From NCBI RefSeq assembly GCF_947179165.1, contig NC_077242.1, forward strand, positions 77,171,097-77,235,096: 64,000 nucleotides of DNA. The letters run 5' to 3'. This document shows, one piece after another, positions 11,759-25,123 of this stretch (positions within the stretch are counted from its first letter, which is position 1; every line of letters begins with the position of its first letter). The position numbers and the translations under genes were made by a program. Under the pieces are notes generated by a model, which saw only the letters and a program-made list of their open reading frames with translations, was not told the origin of the DNA and did not search any database. The stretch comes from Solanum dulcamara (taxonomy: Eukaryota; Streptophyta; Magnoliopsida; Solanales; Solanaceae).

Positions 11759-13328
11759 TGTCACAACCCAAGCCTAGGGCCTAGATGCGACACGGCGAAT
11801 GAGACACCCGAAGGTACCTCACCCAAGCCTCTTAGCATTCATTAAGCATTTCATTAGTAATGATAAATAATAAGCGGAAATAAAAACATTTATCCATTTA
11901 TGTCCAAACATACCTCTACTAATAGACTTGGCAGGGGCTAAGACATGTCCCTAGCTCACCCTCAATATAAGTGTCACGAAATGTTTTAAATAAAGTCTTA
12001 CTATTCTACATAACCAAAGCTTACAATAAAAAGGGGATGTTATTCCCGAAACATGGGAACTCACCACTAGCAAATCTTCAACTAATACGAGTTAGCCACG
12101 CGGAGGAGATCGAGGAGCGGCGACGGTTCCTACATGGTAATATCATGTAGGCAAGAGTATGCGTTAGTACTTTGAATGTACTAAGTATGCGAGTATGCTA
12201 TGAAATGAAGAACATAAGAAAAACATGAATAAGCAATATGCATAAGCGAATGCAATAAACATGATCATAGGAAACTTTAAAATATTCATTTTTTTGTGGG
12301 GAAGTGACCCTAACCGACATTTAAGACCATGAGAGCTATTACATGGAATCCAACATAACACCCTACATTGGCACGGGGAGTCTACTTGCCGGGTAGAAAT
12401 CCGTCAACTTTAACGTTCTATAACTTTAACTTTATTGGCTAATTATGGATCCACTAGCCTAACTAGCCTACAAGGCTCCTATGTTGGCGCATAGTTAATG
12501 CATCATGAGACTTTACTTAAGGACCCCTTAGGTCGAGTCCCAATCTATATGCTACATTCGGTGCTAGGTCAATCCCACGGAATAACATTTAAATATCATA
12601 ATAGCATAAGCATTGTATAACTTTAGACATTAAATCATTTTCCGTAGAATAGCTCATTAAATATTTCATTTAATAGAACTATGTGAGAGTTATCCTTTCA
12701 CGTTGAATCCCTTCTTTGGCTAAAAGCCTTTTCATCATCATTCAATCATTTCTCAAGGCCCCCTTAATCATGGGCATTTGCTTCATAAACTTTCAATCCA
12801 ACGCCAAGCCAAAATAGGCTAAAAACTTGCACATCTGATGGTGGTGCGTCGCGCCAAGTCCCAAACTACTGAGGCCATTTTCTGGCGCTATAGTGGCATG
12901 GGGCACCACTGGAGCGCCAAGCCTGAATTTTGCCCAGGCCTGAATTTCCTATAGTACTAGTCTGTAGTAAAATGGCCATACCTTTTGACTCCGAAATCCA
13001 AAAATTGCAATCTTGGTGGCGTTGGAAAGAAGACTCAAAGACCTTTAGTTTGGTAGGTTGTGGTCCACCGAGTTCAGTATATTCCAGGAGATATGGTCGT
13101 TTGAAGTTGACCCTTACACGAACTCATTGCGGAAACTTAGTCGATGGGAATTCTTTGGACTTGGCTTGGTGTTAGAGATCCCTTATGACCCCTAAACACA
13201 TCCAACACACTTCAATTACTTATAAATTGAACCTAACTCATATATGAAATTAGAAGTCGTCGGGTTCAAGCCTATACGCCTATGAAGGATGGTTCGGGTC
13301 TTGACATGGAATTTTTCAAGGCGTTACA
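11759..13328. mobile_element. Solo LTR nested in the copia element
   Basis: A 1570-bp block starts TGTCACAACCC and ends AGGCGTTACA, with the exact 5-bp target duplication CTCGT on each side (11754-11758 and 13329-13333). It contains the GC-rich stretch GTGCGTCGCGCCAAG near 12845, shared in inverted orientation with the solo LTR at 54743-57182. Open frames inside it are not genes. Confidence 0.9.
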
Positions 13329-14311
13329 CTCGTCTTTAAAAATGGCATAAGTTGTTCCACTATTACACATATATTCTCATGATTGATTATTGATCCAAAC
13401 AAACTTTGAGGCATATTCATATTTTTCTTGAAAAAGAAATAGGATAAATATTATAATTAAAACATGGTTCATTATACAAATTTTATTTATTTACATGAAT
13501 TAGAAAAATACAAATATATTATTTAGTACAGAAAAATAAAAAGAAAATTATTTAAATATTATCAGAATTATCAATATTCATATTTTCTGTAAGAAATTAA
13601 AGAAATCAGCTACATCCAGATGCATAAACTCAATATTATCTTCAGAGATAAAGTTTGTCTCTAGATTATTTTCTGCCCTCTTCAAGGATGCCTGATATAG
13701 TTAAACCAGATGTTTTGATGATCGGCAGGTCTTTGACCAGTGCCCCATACCTCTATATCTATGACATATACTTTCTAAAATTTTCTTTGGTATAATTTCT
13801 TGTTTTTCACTCTTCTTTTTGTATTGCTGATCATTTATCAGTGCTAGACGAGTATCATTATTATAATTTTTTATTCGACCACGACCACGATCATGACCAC
13901 AACTGGGGCCATGACCTATTTAACGTTGGTTATAGTTTGTCTGATTCACTTTAGGGAGTGACAAAGAATCAACGAGCCGACTATCACGATTTTCATTAAT
14001 AATTCGCTGTGACATCAGCAGTAAAAATGTGAGAAAATAATTTAGAATATTTTTTAAAACCCTTTTCGCGATATTGTTGCTACAGGAGCATATTCGCGAG
14101 TGGAAATGTGAAGTATATTTTTTCAAGTTTGTCTTGCTCAGTGATTTCTTCTCCGCATAAATTTAACTATGGTATAATTCTAAACAAGGCAAAATTATAT
14201 CTAGTTATATTTTAAAAATCAATTAATCTCAAATTGAGCCAGTCATGATGTGCCTGTGGAAAGATGACCAACTTCAGGTGGTCATATCTTTCTTTAAGAT
14301 TCTTCCACAGT

Positions 14312-14539
14312 TTAAGGGTCTTTTAATGTGAGGTACTGTAATTTTAACCCCTCGTCAAGATGGTGGCAGAAAAATATAATGGCTTTGGCACGGTCTTGAC
14401 TAGATGTCATAATGTCATCTTTGATGGTGTCTGCCAGACCCATCGATTCTAGGTGTATTTCGGCATCTAGTGACCATGATGAGTAGCATTTTTCAGATAT
14501 ATTAAGAGCAACAAATTCAAGTTTAGAGATATTAGACAT
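14312..14539 (-). pseudogene. Ty1/copia gag N-terminal fragment
   Basis: Starts MSNISKLEFVALNIS and continues to HHLDEGLKLQYLTLKDP, the typical N-terminus of plant copia gag (UBN2-like). It then stops, with the remainder frameshifted. It lies about 75 bp inside the 5' LTR boundary, as expected for a copia leader. Confidence 0.8.
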
Positions 14540-14616
14540 TTTAAGAAAATAAAATTCTTACATTTTTGTTACCTTCTTAAAATAGTTCAAAGTGATGGAG
14601 ACTCGTGCTGATAACA

Positions 14617-14836
14617 TGTTATAAAATAAACTAATTTAACAAATTAATAAGAATGTGAGATAATAAGAGAAAGAAAGAGAGTTGAGATTTTTTTCTCTTC
14701 TATGTAATTGTATTACGGTAATGGCTATTTTATAGCCATTGCAAATGTAGAGAACGTAACAAGTTGAGGGATCAAGTTGGGGGATAAAATTGGGTGGGAA
14801 GGAAAAGGTGGATAAGGACATCCATTATGTACAACA
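14617..14836 (-). mobile_element. 5' LTR of the copia element
   Basis: A 220-bp segment begins TGTTATAAAATAAAC and ends ATGTACAACA on the plus strand. It is immediately preceded by the PBS-like sequence GTGCTGATAA, whose complement TTATCAGCAC is the usual copia primer-binding form. No second copy was found, so the borders rest on the termini and PBS position. Confidence 0.65.
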
Positions 14837-15736
14837 TTTTTATTTAACTTTCACTTTTTTATATATATGTTGAGTTGAGAATACATCGGAAACAATCTTT
14901 GTACCTTCATAAAAGTACGAGCAAGGGACACCATTCTGTTTAGACTCTATTTGTTAGATTACATTAGATATACTGTTGTTGTACTGTCACTTTTTGTTAT
15001 TTTCATCTCGAAAGTATTTATTTTACTTGCACTTTTTTATATGTGTTGCTCAAACCAAGAATGCATTAGAAACAATCTATTATCTTTCGTAATGTAAGAG
15101 TAAGGTTGCATATACATTACCCTCTTTAGATTCAATTTATTAGATTCCACTAGATATGTTATTTTACTTTTACTTTTTGTTATGTTAATATTTTCGTACT
15201 TTGTAAATGTATTTCTTATTTTTCATAGGTCAAAAAGTGTTCAATTTTGTATTTAATTCCTCAAATAAAGTCAATGTTATCCCAAAGTTTGACCAATTTT
15301 GTAACAAGAAATTAATTTGCATGCTTAATTAGTTTATTTTGATTCCATTATGATTATGGTCCTTCCAAAAAGTAGCCAATTTAGTCTTTCTAGTAATTAT
15401 GCTGTTTGTTGAATGATGGAATTTATATTTATATATATAAAGAATCATTAATTGAGAAAGAGTAACATATAAAATCAAAAATGTAGAATATTATAATTTT
15501 TTTCTTTTAGTTTTCCATGTAATCTCGACTATCGACATTGGGCACCGATTAATTAAGACTCATGGTAAATACAATTCATAAAAAGGGAAGTGTTTCCTAG
15601 TAAGATTCTTTTATAAACCAATTTTCAAACTCGAGACCTATAATTGAATGTAAGAATTCCTATTCATTCCACAACAATTCTGGATGGTTAAGATTTCGTT
15701 TCCAATCATGTTGACTCTTATTTCCTAGTACTAAAT
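14837..15736. other. AT-rich non-coding stretch
   Basis: Nothing recognisable as a gene. The motif GAATACATCGGAAACAATCTTTGTACC near 14880 recurs in diverged form near 15058, an old local duplication. Confidence 0.6.
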
Positions 15737-17892
15737 TGTCACACCCCGAGAGGGTACCCTAGGCGTGGCCGGCACTCAGAAACCATCTCTGGCTTCCGAG
15801 AGAACCACTTGGTCTCATTACTCATTTGTTCATCAGCGGAAGACTTAATAATACTAATGTGGAATTGTCATAATCAAAGGAAAAATATATAATTCTTAGA
15901 AGAAGTAGTTTCTAAGGAGAACTACTCCGATTACATCATCAGACTCTGTCTATGAAGCCTCTAATACTCTTATATGGTGCCAATGACATGTCCATGGCTA
16001 CCTCAAAAGAAACATCACACTCAACAATAATAAAAGGATAAGGAGTTCCTTTGAATACAAGAAGGACTCACCAAATAGCTGAAAAGAAATGATCTTCAAC
16101 GATGCGCCTGTTGAGGATCTCTAACACCTGTATCTGCATCATAAAACGATGCAGGTCGAATGACGTCAGTACGTGGAATGTACGAGTATGTAAAATGGCA
16201 AGAAGGTAAGGACAGATATCAAGAAACTCCTCTCAAGAAAATTCAGCTCAGAACTCAACATCATCTCAACATGAATATGTAATGCAAGTTTAAAATATAA
16301 TAATAAAAATAATAGTAATAAGCAATGCTTACTCAGTTGGGAGTTTCTCTAACCGACAACCATCACTTATGAGCTAGCGATGATACAACGAAGCGATGTC
16401 GTTGCCACATCCATCCAATACCTTGCCAGGGTAAAGGACATCACCATCTTGGATCCATTCATCAAAGTCCTCTTTTTGGGACTTAAGAGGCATAGCCTCC
16501 ATCCTACGCTGGCTACGTAGTTCTGGGGTTTGAGTCAATTAAACTCTTACCCAACTCGGTGCTCAATACTACTCCCAAAATATATGCTCATATTAAACTC
16601 AGCATCTAGTCTCATTGGACTTTAATTTAAATCATCAAACTCATCTCATTTCATGTTCATCAATCATTATACTTCCAAAAACATCATTTACATCTCATCA
16701 AAACATCTTGCTCAAAATATCATTTTTCTCAAATTCATTCAAATTCAACTCTTTTACTCTTTCAAAACTCAATAAAATACATATATAGTATTAATTCATA
16801 TAACTCTCTTTTTATCAATAAAAATAATAAAAAGCCAACATCTTTACTCAAAACATATGTAAAAATATTCCTGAACATCAAATCAATTAGAATTCATGGG
16901 AAAGTAGCCATGAACAATAATTTCAATAATATGAGAGATAACAATAATAATAATATTAATGCATAAATATATCAAACTCAATAGAAGAAGAATTAATTCA
17001 TCTAGAATTCAAGATTTGAATAAAACTCAACTATAACTCAATTATAATAAATTTAAATATTGGGCGCATGGACGAACTCAATCCAATGCTATGAAAGCCT
17101 TACATACCTTAAATCCGAAGGTTTACTCCGAATTGGAATACTCTTGGATCCCTAGCCTTTTCTCCTCGCCGGAGCGTTTTGTGTACTACCCGAAGTATAA
17201 GAATAACCGGAGTAGTATTTTTATACTACTAAAACTAAAACTATATTTGAAAAGAAGTATATAGAGAGAAGAAATACTTAAGAAAGCTTGATGAATAAAA
17301 TGAGGAAATAAGGTGGGTATTTATAGGTGGGAAAGAGGGACCTAACAATAAATAAAATAATTATAAAGAAAAATCTGAAAATTTAATGGAATATATTGAT
17401 GTCATGGATGATGTTAAATGGAGGACAATTTATGTCATGCATGATGTCAAATGCATCTAGATGTTTCCATGGTAGGTAAGATGAGTTCTTTTTAACAGAA
17501 TACTCATTTTCGAAGCTACGTTTGAATAAGATAAATTCCTTATTAGGATTTGGTTTCTTCATAAGAATTGTAGATATGGAAGTCTAGTTTCATATCGTTC
17601 AAGAATCAACCAATTTGGAGCAACCTACAGTGAGATATGAATTTTCTTCTATCAATACTCAATTCCGTCACAGCACTATATCTTGCAAAGATTAATTTAT
17701 TTGACCTACTTATACTCCGAATTTGAAGTTATGTTCTTCATGAAAGTTGTAGGTAAGGATGTTGTGATTACCCAGAAATTTGAATCACCTAATTTGGACC
17801 AAACTATGAAAAGTTATGCCCAAAATACAAAGGCTGTATTATTTTTGTCGAGAATTGAAATACCGACATACAACATTTTAGGGGTTGTTACA
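15737..17892 (-). repeat. 3' LTR of the gypsy chromovirus
   Basis: 2156 bp, matching 22968-25123 with only a few substitutions. It contains TATA-like and polyadenylation-like AT-rich stretches. A small frame at its right edge (17683-17955) is repeated in the other LTR and is not a gene. Confidence 0.93.
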
Positions 17893-17910
17893 ATATATCC
17901 CCCTTGGGAT
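17893..17910 (-). other. Polypurine tract of the gypsy element
   Basis: Read on the minus strand, CCCAAGGGGGATATAT lies immediately before the 3' LTR start TGTAACAACCCC. The same tract borders the second LTR at 25124. Confidence 0.8.
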
Positions 17911-18022
17911 CATTCGTCCTCGAATGAAGATGAAAATAGGAGACATAAGGAATGAATATCATCAATACATCAACTTCGATACTCAAATGGTTAATGACTC
18001 AAACTCAAGAATAAACATCGAC

Positions 18023-21000
18023 TCAAAGGTAGAAGTAAGGAATATTACCTTGAATATCGTCATCAGAAGGCATAAATAGATGAGGATAGTTAGCCTTCAT
18101 ATCTTCTTCAGCTTCCCATGTAGCCTCTTCAACAAATTGATTTCGCCATAGGACTTTGACAGATGCCACTTCCTTAGTTCTTAATTTGCGAACCTGACGA
18201 TCAAGAATTTGAACTGGAATCTCTTCATAACTCAAACTCTCTTTCACCCCAATGCTCTCAGCTGGGACAACAAGTGAAGGATCTCCCAAACACTTCTTAA
18301 GCATAGAGATGTGAAACACGGGATGAATAGCAGCTAATTCTGGAGGCAACTCCAATTCATAGGCTACGTTACCTACCCTCCTCATAATCTGATAAGGACC
18401 AATGTAGCGGGGACTAAGCTTCCCTTTCTTTCCAAATCTCATCACACCCTTCATGGGTGAAACTTTCAAGTATACCCAATTGTACACTTCGAACTCTAAA
18501 TCTCTTCTTCTAACATCAGTGTAGGATTTTTGGCGACTTTGAGCAGTCCTCAACCTCTCTTGTATGGTTTTCACCTTCTCCATAGCTTGGTGAACCAAGT
18601 CTGGTCCAATCAACTCAGCTTCACCAACTTCAAACCAACCAATTGGTGATCTACATCTCCTCCCATACAGAGCTTCATAAGGAGCCATTTGAATACTCGA
18701 ATGGAAACTATTATTGTATGCAAACTCAATAAGAGGTAAATGATCATCCCAATTACCTTTGAAGTCAATAACACAGGCTCTTAACATATCCTCCAAAGTT
18801 TGTATCGTACGCTCTGCCTGGCCATCTGTTTGCGGATGAAAAGCAGTACTAAGGTTCACTCTTGAACCCAAGCCCTTCTGAAATGATTTCCAAAACTGAG
18901 CAGTAAATTGAGCTCCCCTATCAGAGATGATAGACAAAGGAACTCCATGCAGTCTAACAATCTCTCTAAGATACAGTTTGGCATAATCCTCTGCAGTGTT
19001 CGTAGTCTTAACCGGCAAGAAATGGGCCGATTTGGTCATCCTATCCACAATCACCCAAATAGAGTCATGTTGTTTGCGGGTTCGTGGTAAACCGGTAATG
19101 AAGTCCATATTGATCATTTCCCACTTCCATTCCGGTATCTCTATATTCTGAGCCACTCCACAAGGCCTTTGGTGCTCAACTTTAACTTGTTGGCAATTTG
19201 GGCACTTGGACACAAACTCTGCTATATCTCTCTTCATTCCACTCCACCAGTATACTTCTCTCAAGTCATGATACATCTTTGTTGAACCTGGATGGATGGA
19301 ATACTTAGAATTATGGGCTTCTTTCATGATTCTCTCCCTAATACTATCAACACTTGGAACACATAATCTTTCTTGATATCTCAACACTCCATCTCCCCCT
19401 TTGGTAAAAGCCATTACCTTCTGCTTGTGAACCTCATCCTTCAGTTGAAGAAGAATAGGGTCCTGAACTTGCTTTTCTTTCACCTCTGCAACTAGAGATG
19501 ATTCGGCTCCATTTCGTACTATTGTACCACCCTCACTAGAGTCAATAAGTTGAACTCCCAAACGCGCAAGTCTATGCACTTTCTTTGCCAACTCCTTCTT
19601 TTCCTCTTCCACATGAGTTGTACTCCCCATAGATAACCTGCTAAGAGCATCAGCAACTACATTTGCTTTACCTGGGTGGTAGAGAATGCTCATGTCATAA
19701 TCCTTGAGCAACTCTAGCCATCTCCTTTGCCTCAAATTCAGCTCCTTCTGGCTGAATACATACTGTAAGCTCTTATGGTCTGTGAACACATCCACATGTA
19801 CACCATAAAGATAGTGACGCCAAATCTTAAGAGCAAATACCACAGCTGCCAACTCAAGGTCATGAGTGGGGTAGTTCCTCTCATGAGTCTTAAGCTGCCT
19901 GGAGGCATAGGCAATGACCTTACCTTTCTGCATCAATACACATCCCAACCCAACTCTTGAAGCATCACAATAGATTACAAAACCATCCATTCCTTCGGGT
20001 AGGGATAGTACTGGAGCAGTAGTCAATCTAGCTTTCAACTCTTGAAAACTTTTCTCACAAGCATCAGACCATTGAAACTTAGCCTTCTTCTGAGTCAGCT
20101 TAGTCAATGGTGAGGATATGGATGAAAATCCCTCAACAAACCTCCTGTAGTAACCAGCCAAACCTAAGAAACTCCTTATGTCGGTTGGAGAGGTGGGTCG
20201 GGGCCAGTTCTTAACTGCCTCAATCTTTTGAGTATCAACTTGGATTCCATCCCCAGATATAATATGACCTAGGAATGCTACAGACTCAAGCCAAAACTCA
20301 CATTTTGAAAACTTAGCATACAACTCCTTCTCCTTAAGAGTTTGAAGGACAATCCTAAGGTGATTAGCATGCTCACTCTTACTTCTAGAGTAGACCAAAA
20401 TATCATCGATGAAGACAATTACAAACGTATCTAGGTATGGCTTGAATACTCGGTTCATGAGGTCCATAAAAGTTGCTGGAGCATTTGTCAATCAAAAGGA
20501 CATAACAAGAAACTCAAAATGACCATAGCGGGTTCGAAAAGCCGTCTTCGGGATGTCATATTCTCTCACTTTCAACTGGTGATAGCCTGATCTGAGGTCT
20601 ATCTTAGAGAAACATGTGGCACCCTAAAGTTGGTCAAATAAATCATCTATTCTGGGGAGAGGGTACTTGTTTTTAATGGTGACCTTGTTTAGTTGTCGGT
20701 AATCAATGCACATTCTATGGGACCCATCTTTCTTTCGCACGAATAGGACAGGAGCGCCCCAGGGTGAGACACTTGGCCTAATAAACCCCTTATCTAGGAG
20801 GTCTTTTAGTTGTTCTTTCAACTCTTTCAACTCAGCAGGAGCCATCCTATAAGGAGGAATAGAGATAGGTTGTGTATCAGGAAGGATATCAATATCAAAG
20901 TTTATCTCTCTATCAGGAGGAATTCCGGGTAGATCCTCAGGAAAGACTTCAGGAAACTCATTCACAATGGGAACTGACTCAAGAGATGGAGTCTGATCAT

Positions 21001-22750
21001 TAATATTTTTGACTCGAACTATATGATATATACATCCCTTAGAGATTAATTTTCTGGCCTTAAGGTAGGAAATAAATTTACCCCTAGGCACTACAGAATT
21101 CCCCTTCCACTCTAAGATAGGCTCGTTTGGAAATTGAAACTTGACAATTCGGGTCCTACAATCAACCGAAGCATAACAAGAATAAAGCCAGTCCATACCA
21201 AGAATCACATCAAAATCAACCATGTCCAACTCAACTAAGTCAGCCATGGTATCCCTATGATAGATTGACATAGTACAATTTCTATAGACCCTGTCAGCTA
21301 AGATAGAATCACCAACAAGAGTAGACACACTGAAAGGCTCAAGAAGACACTCAGGAAGGATCTCAAATTTACTAGCCAAGTAAGGAGTCACAAAAGATAA
21401 TGTAGCACCTGGATCAAGTAATGCATACACATCAAAAGAAAGGACTCGAAGTATACCAGTAACAACATCGGGTGCGTTTTCTTGGTCTTGGCGACTACCC
21501 ATAGCATACAGGCGGTTGGTTCCCCCACCTGCACTTGAAGTTGCACCTCTATGATTACCTCTATTCTGTGGAGCTGCAGAAGAAAATTGAGCTCTACTAC
21601 TTCCATCTCCCTGCCTTTTTGAAGGACACTCATTCTGGAAGTGACCTATCTTTCCACATCCGTAGCAAGCATTGGTGCCCACACGACACTCTCCCAAATG
21701 GAGCCTTCCACATCTAGCACATGGTGGTTTCCCTCTAGAACCTTGAGCCATACTTAATTGGGACTGAGAACCTTGAGATCGGAAGTTTTGGTGACTTAGA
21801 GATCTTTGATCATACCTGGTATTAGGTGTAAAAGTATTTGTTGGGGAAGGTTCATAATTGGAAGACCTTTTCTGAAAGAAAGACTTGTTACCCTTCCCTT
21901 GCTTCTGCTCATTCTCATGCCCAGCAGACTTAGCCTTCTTGCTTAGGTGTTCTTCTCGGTCCTTTTTCTTATCATCCTCAACCTGCTGAGCATACACCAT
22001 CAATCTAGAAAAATCCATGTCAGAAATCATTAGCATTGCCTTACATTCTTTCTTTACATGTTTGCCTAGGCCAGAGACAAACTTCCTCATCTTAGACCTC
22101 ATATGGGGAATAATTTCTGGGGCATATTTGGACAATTGAATAAACTTCAAACTATATTCTTTCACAGTCATACTCTCTTGCTTGAGGTTCACAAACTCCT
22201 CAATTTTTGCTTCATGTAGCTCTTGGGGAAAAAAGTTATCAAGAAATGCTCTTTCAAACTCATCCCAAAGAGCAGGCTCTGCATCTTCACCTCTACTTTC
22301 TTCCCACTGGTTATACCAGACATTTGCGACATCCTTGAGTTGATAAGACACCAACTCAACACCCTCAATCTCTGTAGCATGCATCGCTTTTAGTATCTTC
22401 CACATCTCATCAATGAAATTTTGGGGGTCTTCATCAACGTTAGAACCCGTGAAGACCGGTGGATTCATTCTCAGAAAATCTCTGATCCTCGTGGCAGCAG
22501 ACGGCTCTTGATAACTAGAGCTAGGAGTTGGTGAACTCTGGCTACTATTTCGAGCAGCCACCAACTGGGTGAGCATAGCAATCGCTCCTCGAAAATCAGC
22601 CTCAGAAGTAGGAGTGGTCTGAACAGTAGGTACTTGGGGTACCTCAGTAGACCTTGCAGGTCGGCCCCTAGTTCTCCGTGGAGGCATCACTAACTGTGGA
22701 ACCTCAGTGCTGGGAGCGTTCCTCTGACTAGCTGAACGTTTAGGAGGCAT
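18023..22750 (-). pseudogene. Gag-Pol polyprotein of the chromovirus, with two in-frame stops in RT
   Basis: One frame of about 1575 codons, started at MPPKRSASQ (22750). In order: gag (about 80-270), zinc knuckle [14 protein letters not shown] (about 361-374), protease [11 protein letters not shown] (near 443, with Pro where Ser or Thr is usual), reverse transcriptase (about 600-800, FIDD near 782), RNase H (FVIYCDAS near 921), integrase with the HHCC finger (near 1140-1180) and DDE core (MDFITG near 1214), and a C-terminal chromodomain ([14 protein letters not shown] near 1533). TAG at 20624-20626 replaces the Gln codon in DQLQGA; TGA at 20492-20494 replaces the Gly codon in SFGLTNAP. Both are single-base changes inside RT. 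The rest of the frame is open, so inactivation is recent. Confidence 0.93.
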
Positions 22751-22950
22751 GTCTGAAACGTGTAAACGCACGAATTAGAAAGAAAGCTTTTATAGAGTTA
22801 AACTCTATCGCACGAACTCAGATTATGAAAGAAGTGAAATAATTCCTAATGTCCTATAGCTTCCTGATTATAAGTGTGGTGCACGACACACCTATAAACA
22901 AGACTCTACTAGACACGGCTTCATAGACACCCTAGGACTCTTGAACTCTG

Positions 22951-22963
22951 TGCTCTGATACCA
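22951..22963 (-). other. Primer-binding site (initiator tRNA-Met)
   Basis: The minus strand reads TGGTATCAGAGCA, four bases inside the 5' LTR boundary at 22968. It is complementary to the 3' end of plant initiator tRNA-Met. Confidence 0.9.
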
Positions 22964-22967
22964 AGTT

Positions 22968-25123
22968 TGTCACACCCCGAGAGGGTACCCTAGGCGTGGC
23001 CGGCACTCAGAAACCATCTCTGGCTTCCGAGAGAACCACTTGGTCTCATTACTCATTTGTTCATCAGCGGAAGACTTAATAATACTAATGTGGAATTGTC
23101 ATAATCAAAGGAAAAATATATAATTCTTAGAAGAAGTAGTTTCTAAGGAGAACTACTCCGATTACATCATCAGACTCTGTCTATGAAGCCTCTAATACTC
23201 TTATATGGTGCCAATGACATGTCCATGGATACCTCAAAAGAAACATCACACTCAACAATAATAAAAGGATAAGGAGTTCCTTCGAATACAAGAAGGACTC
23301 ACCAAATAGCTGAAAAGAAATGATCTTCAACGATGCGCCTGTTGAGGATCTCTAACACCTGTATCTGCATCATAAAACGATGCAGGTCGAATGACGTCAG
23401 TACGTGGAATGTACGAGTATGTAAAATGGCAAGAAGGTAAGGACAGATATCAAGAAACTCCTCTCAAGAAAATTCAGCTCAGAACTCAACATCATCTCAA
23501 CATGAATATGTAATGCAAGTTTAAAATATAATAATAAAAATAATAGTAATAAGCAATGCTTACTCAGTTGGGAGTTTCTCTAACCGACAACCATCACTTA
23601 TGAGCTAGCGATGATACAACGAAGCGATGTCGTTGCCACATCCATCCAATACCTTGCCAGGGTAAAGGACATCACCATCTTGGATCCATTCATCAAAGTC
23701 CTCTTTTTGGGACTTAAGAGGCATAGCCTCCATCCTACGCTGGCTACGTAGTTCTGGGGTTTGAGTCAATTAAACTCTTACCCAACTCGGTGCTCAATAC
23801 TACTCCCAAAATATATGCTCATATTAAACTCAGCATCTAGTCTCATTGGACTTTAATTTAAATCATCAAACTCATCTCATTTCATGTTCATCAATCATTA
23901 TACTTCCAAAAACATCATTTACATCTCATCAAAACATCTTGCTCAAAATATCATTTTTCTCAAATTCATTCAAATTCAACTCTTTTACTCTTTCAAAACT
24001 CAATAAAATACATATATAGTATTAATTCATATAACTCTCTTTTTATCAATAAAAATAATAAAAAGCCAACATCTTTACTCAAAACATATGTAAAAATATT
24101 CCTGAACATCAAATCAATTAGAATTCATGGGAAAGTAGCCATGAACAATAATTTCAATAATATGAGAGATAACAATAATAATAATATTAATGCATAAATA
24201 TATCAAACTCAATAGAAGAAGAATTAATTCATCTAGAATTCAAGATTTGAATAAAACTCAACTATAACTCAATTATAATAAATTTAAATATTGGGCGCAT
24301 GGACGAACTCAATCCAATGCTATGAAAGCCTTACATACCTTAAATCCGAAGGTTTACTCCGAATTGGAATACTCTTGGATCCCTAGCCTTTTCTCCTCGC
24401 CGGAGCGTTTTGTGTACTACCCGAAGTATAAAAATAACCGGAGTAGTATTTTTATACTACTAAAACTAAAACTATATTTGAAAAGAAGTATATATAGAGA
24501 AGAAATACTTAAGAAAGCTTGATGAATAAAATGAGGAAATAAGGTGGGTATTTATAGGTGGGAAAGAGGGACCTAACAATAAATAAAATAATTATAAAGA
24601 AAAATCTGAAAATTTAATGGAATATATTGATGTCATGGATGATGTTAAATGGAGGACAATTTATGTCATGCATGATATCAAATGCATCTAGATGTTTCCA
24701 TGGTAGGTAAGATGAGTTCTTTTTAACAGAATACTCATTTTCGAAGCTACGTTTGAATAAGATAAATTCCTTATTAGGATTTGGTTTCTTCATAAGAATT
24801 GTAGATATGGAAGTATAGTTTTATATCGTTCAAGAATCAACCAATTTGGAGCAACCTACAGTGAAATATGAATTTTCTTCTATCAACACTCAATTCCGTC
24901 ACAGCACTATATCTTGCAAAGATTAATTTATTTGACCTACTTATACTCCGAATTTGAAGTTATGTTCTTCATGAAAGTTGTAGGTAAGGATGTTGTGATT
25001 ACCCAGAAATTTGAATCACCTAATTTGGACCAAACTATGAAAAGTTATGCCCAAAATACAAAGGCTGTATTATTTTTGTCGAGAATTGAAATACCGACAT
25101 ACAACATTTTAGGGGTTGTTACA
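22968..25123 (-). repeat. 5' LTR of the full gypsy element, also 3' LTR of the truncated neighbour
   Basis: 2156 bp. PBS and gag lie on its left and a second polypurine tract plus pol on its right, so one LTR is shared by two internal regions. Confidence 0.92.

Larger units (their letters stand above)
10675..14836 (-). mobile_element. Decayed Ty1/copia retrotransposon, minus strand, truncated in pol
   Basis: In minus-strand order: a short 5' LTR (14617-14836), a PBS-like TTATCAGCAC near 14613, a gag start (14539), a nucleocapsid knuckle region (about 13930-13570), a nested solo LTR, a GAG-pre-integrase block (about 11600-11250, including HDQIGHSGSIMMKRILENS), integrase fragments (PIKVIRFDNAGEFTSQAF joined directly to GLAESFIKRL) and a pol stretch (PINYNKYTPSQLVFD). 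It ends at about 10675 beside RNase copy B1m. Stops, frameshifts and internal deletions make it dead. There is no 3' LTR. Confidence 0.82.
15737..25123 (-). mobile_element. Ty3/gypsy chromovirus (Tekay/Del-like), full-length, recently inserted
   Basis: Two 2156-bp LTRs (15737-17892 and 22968-25123), each TGTCACACCCC...GGGGTTGTTACA on the plus strand, flank one gag-pol region. By eye the LTRs differ at about ten positions. The initiator tRNA-Met primer-binding site (TGGTATCAGAGCA) and the polypurine tract are correctly placed for minus-strand orientation. The 5 bp before the left LTR are TAAAT; the right target duplication cannot be seen because a second partial element follows directly. The polyprotein has two nonsense codons, so this copy cannot make full-length Pol. 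Confidence 0.95.
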
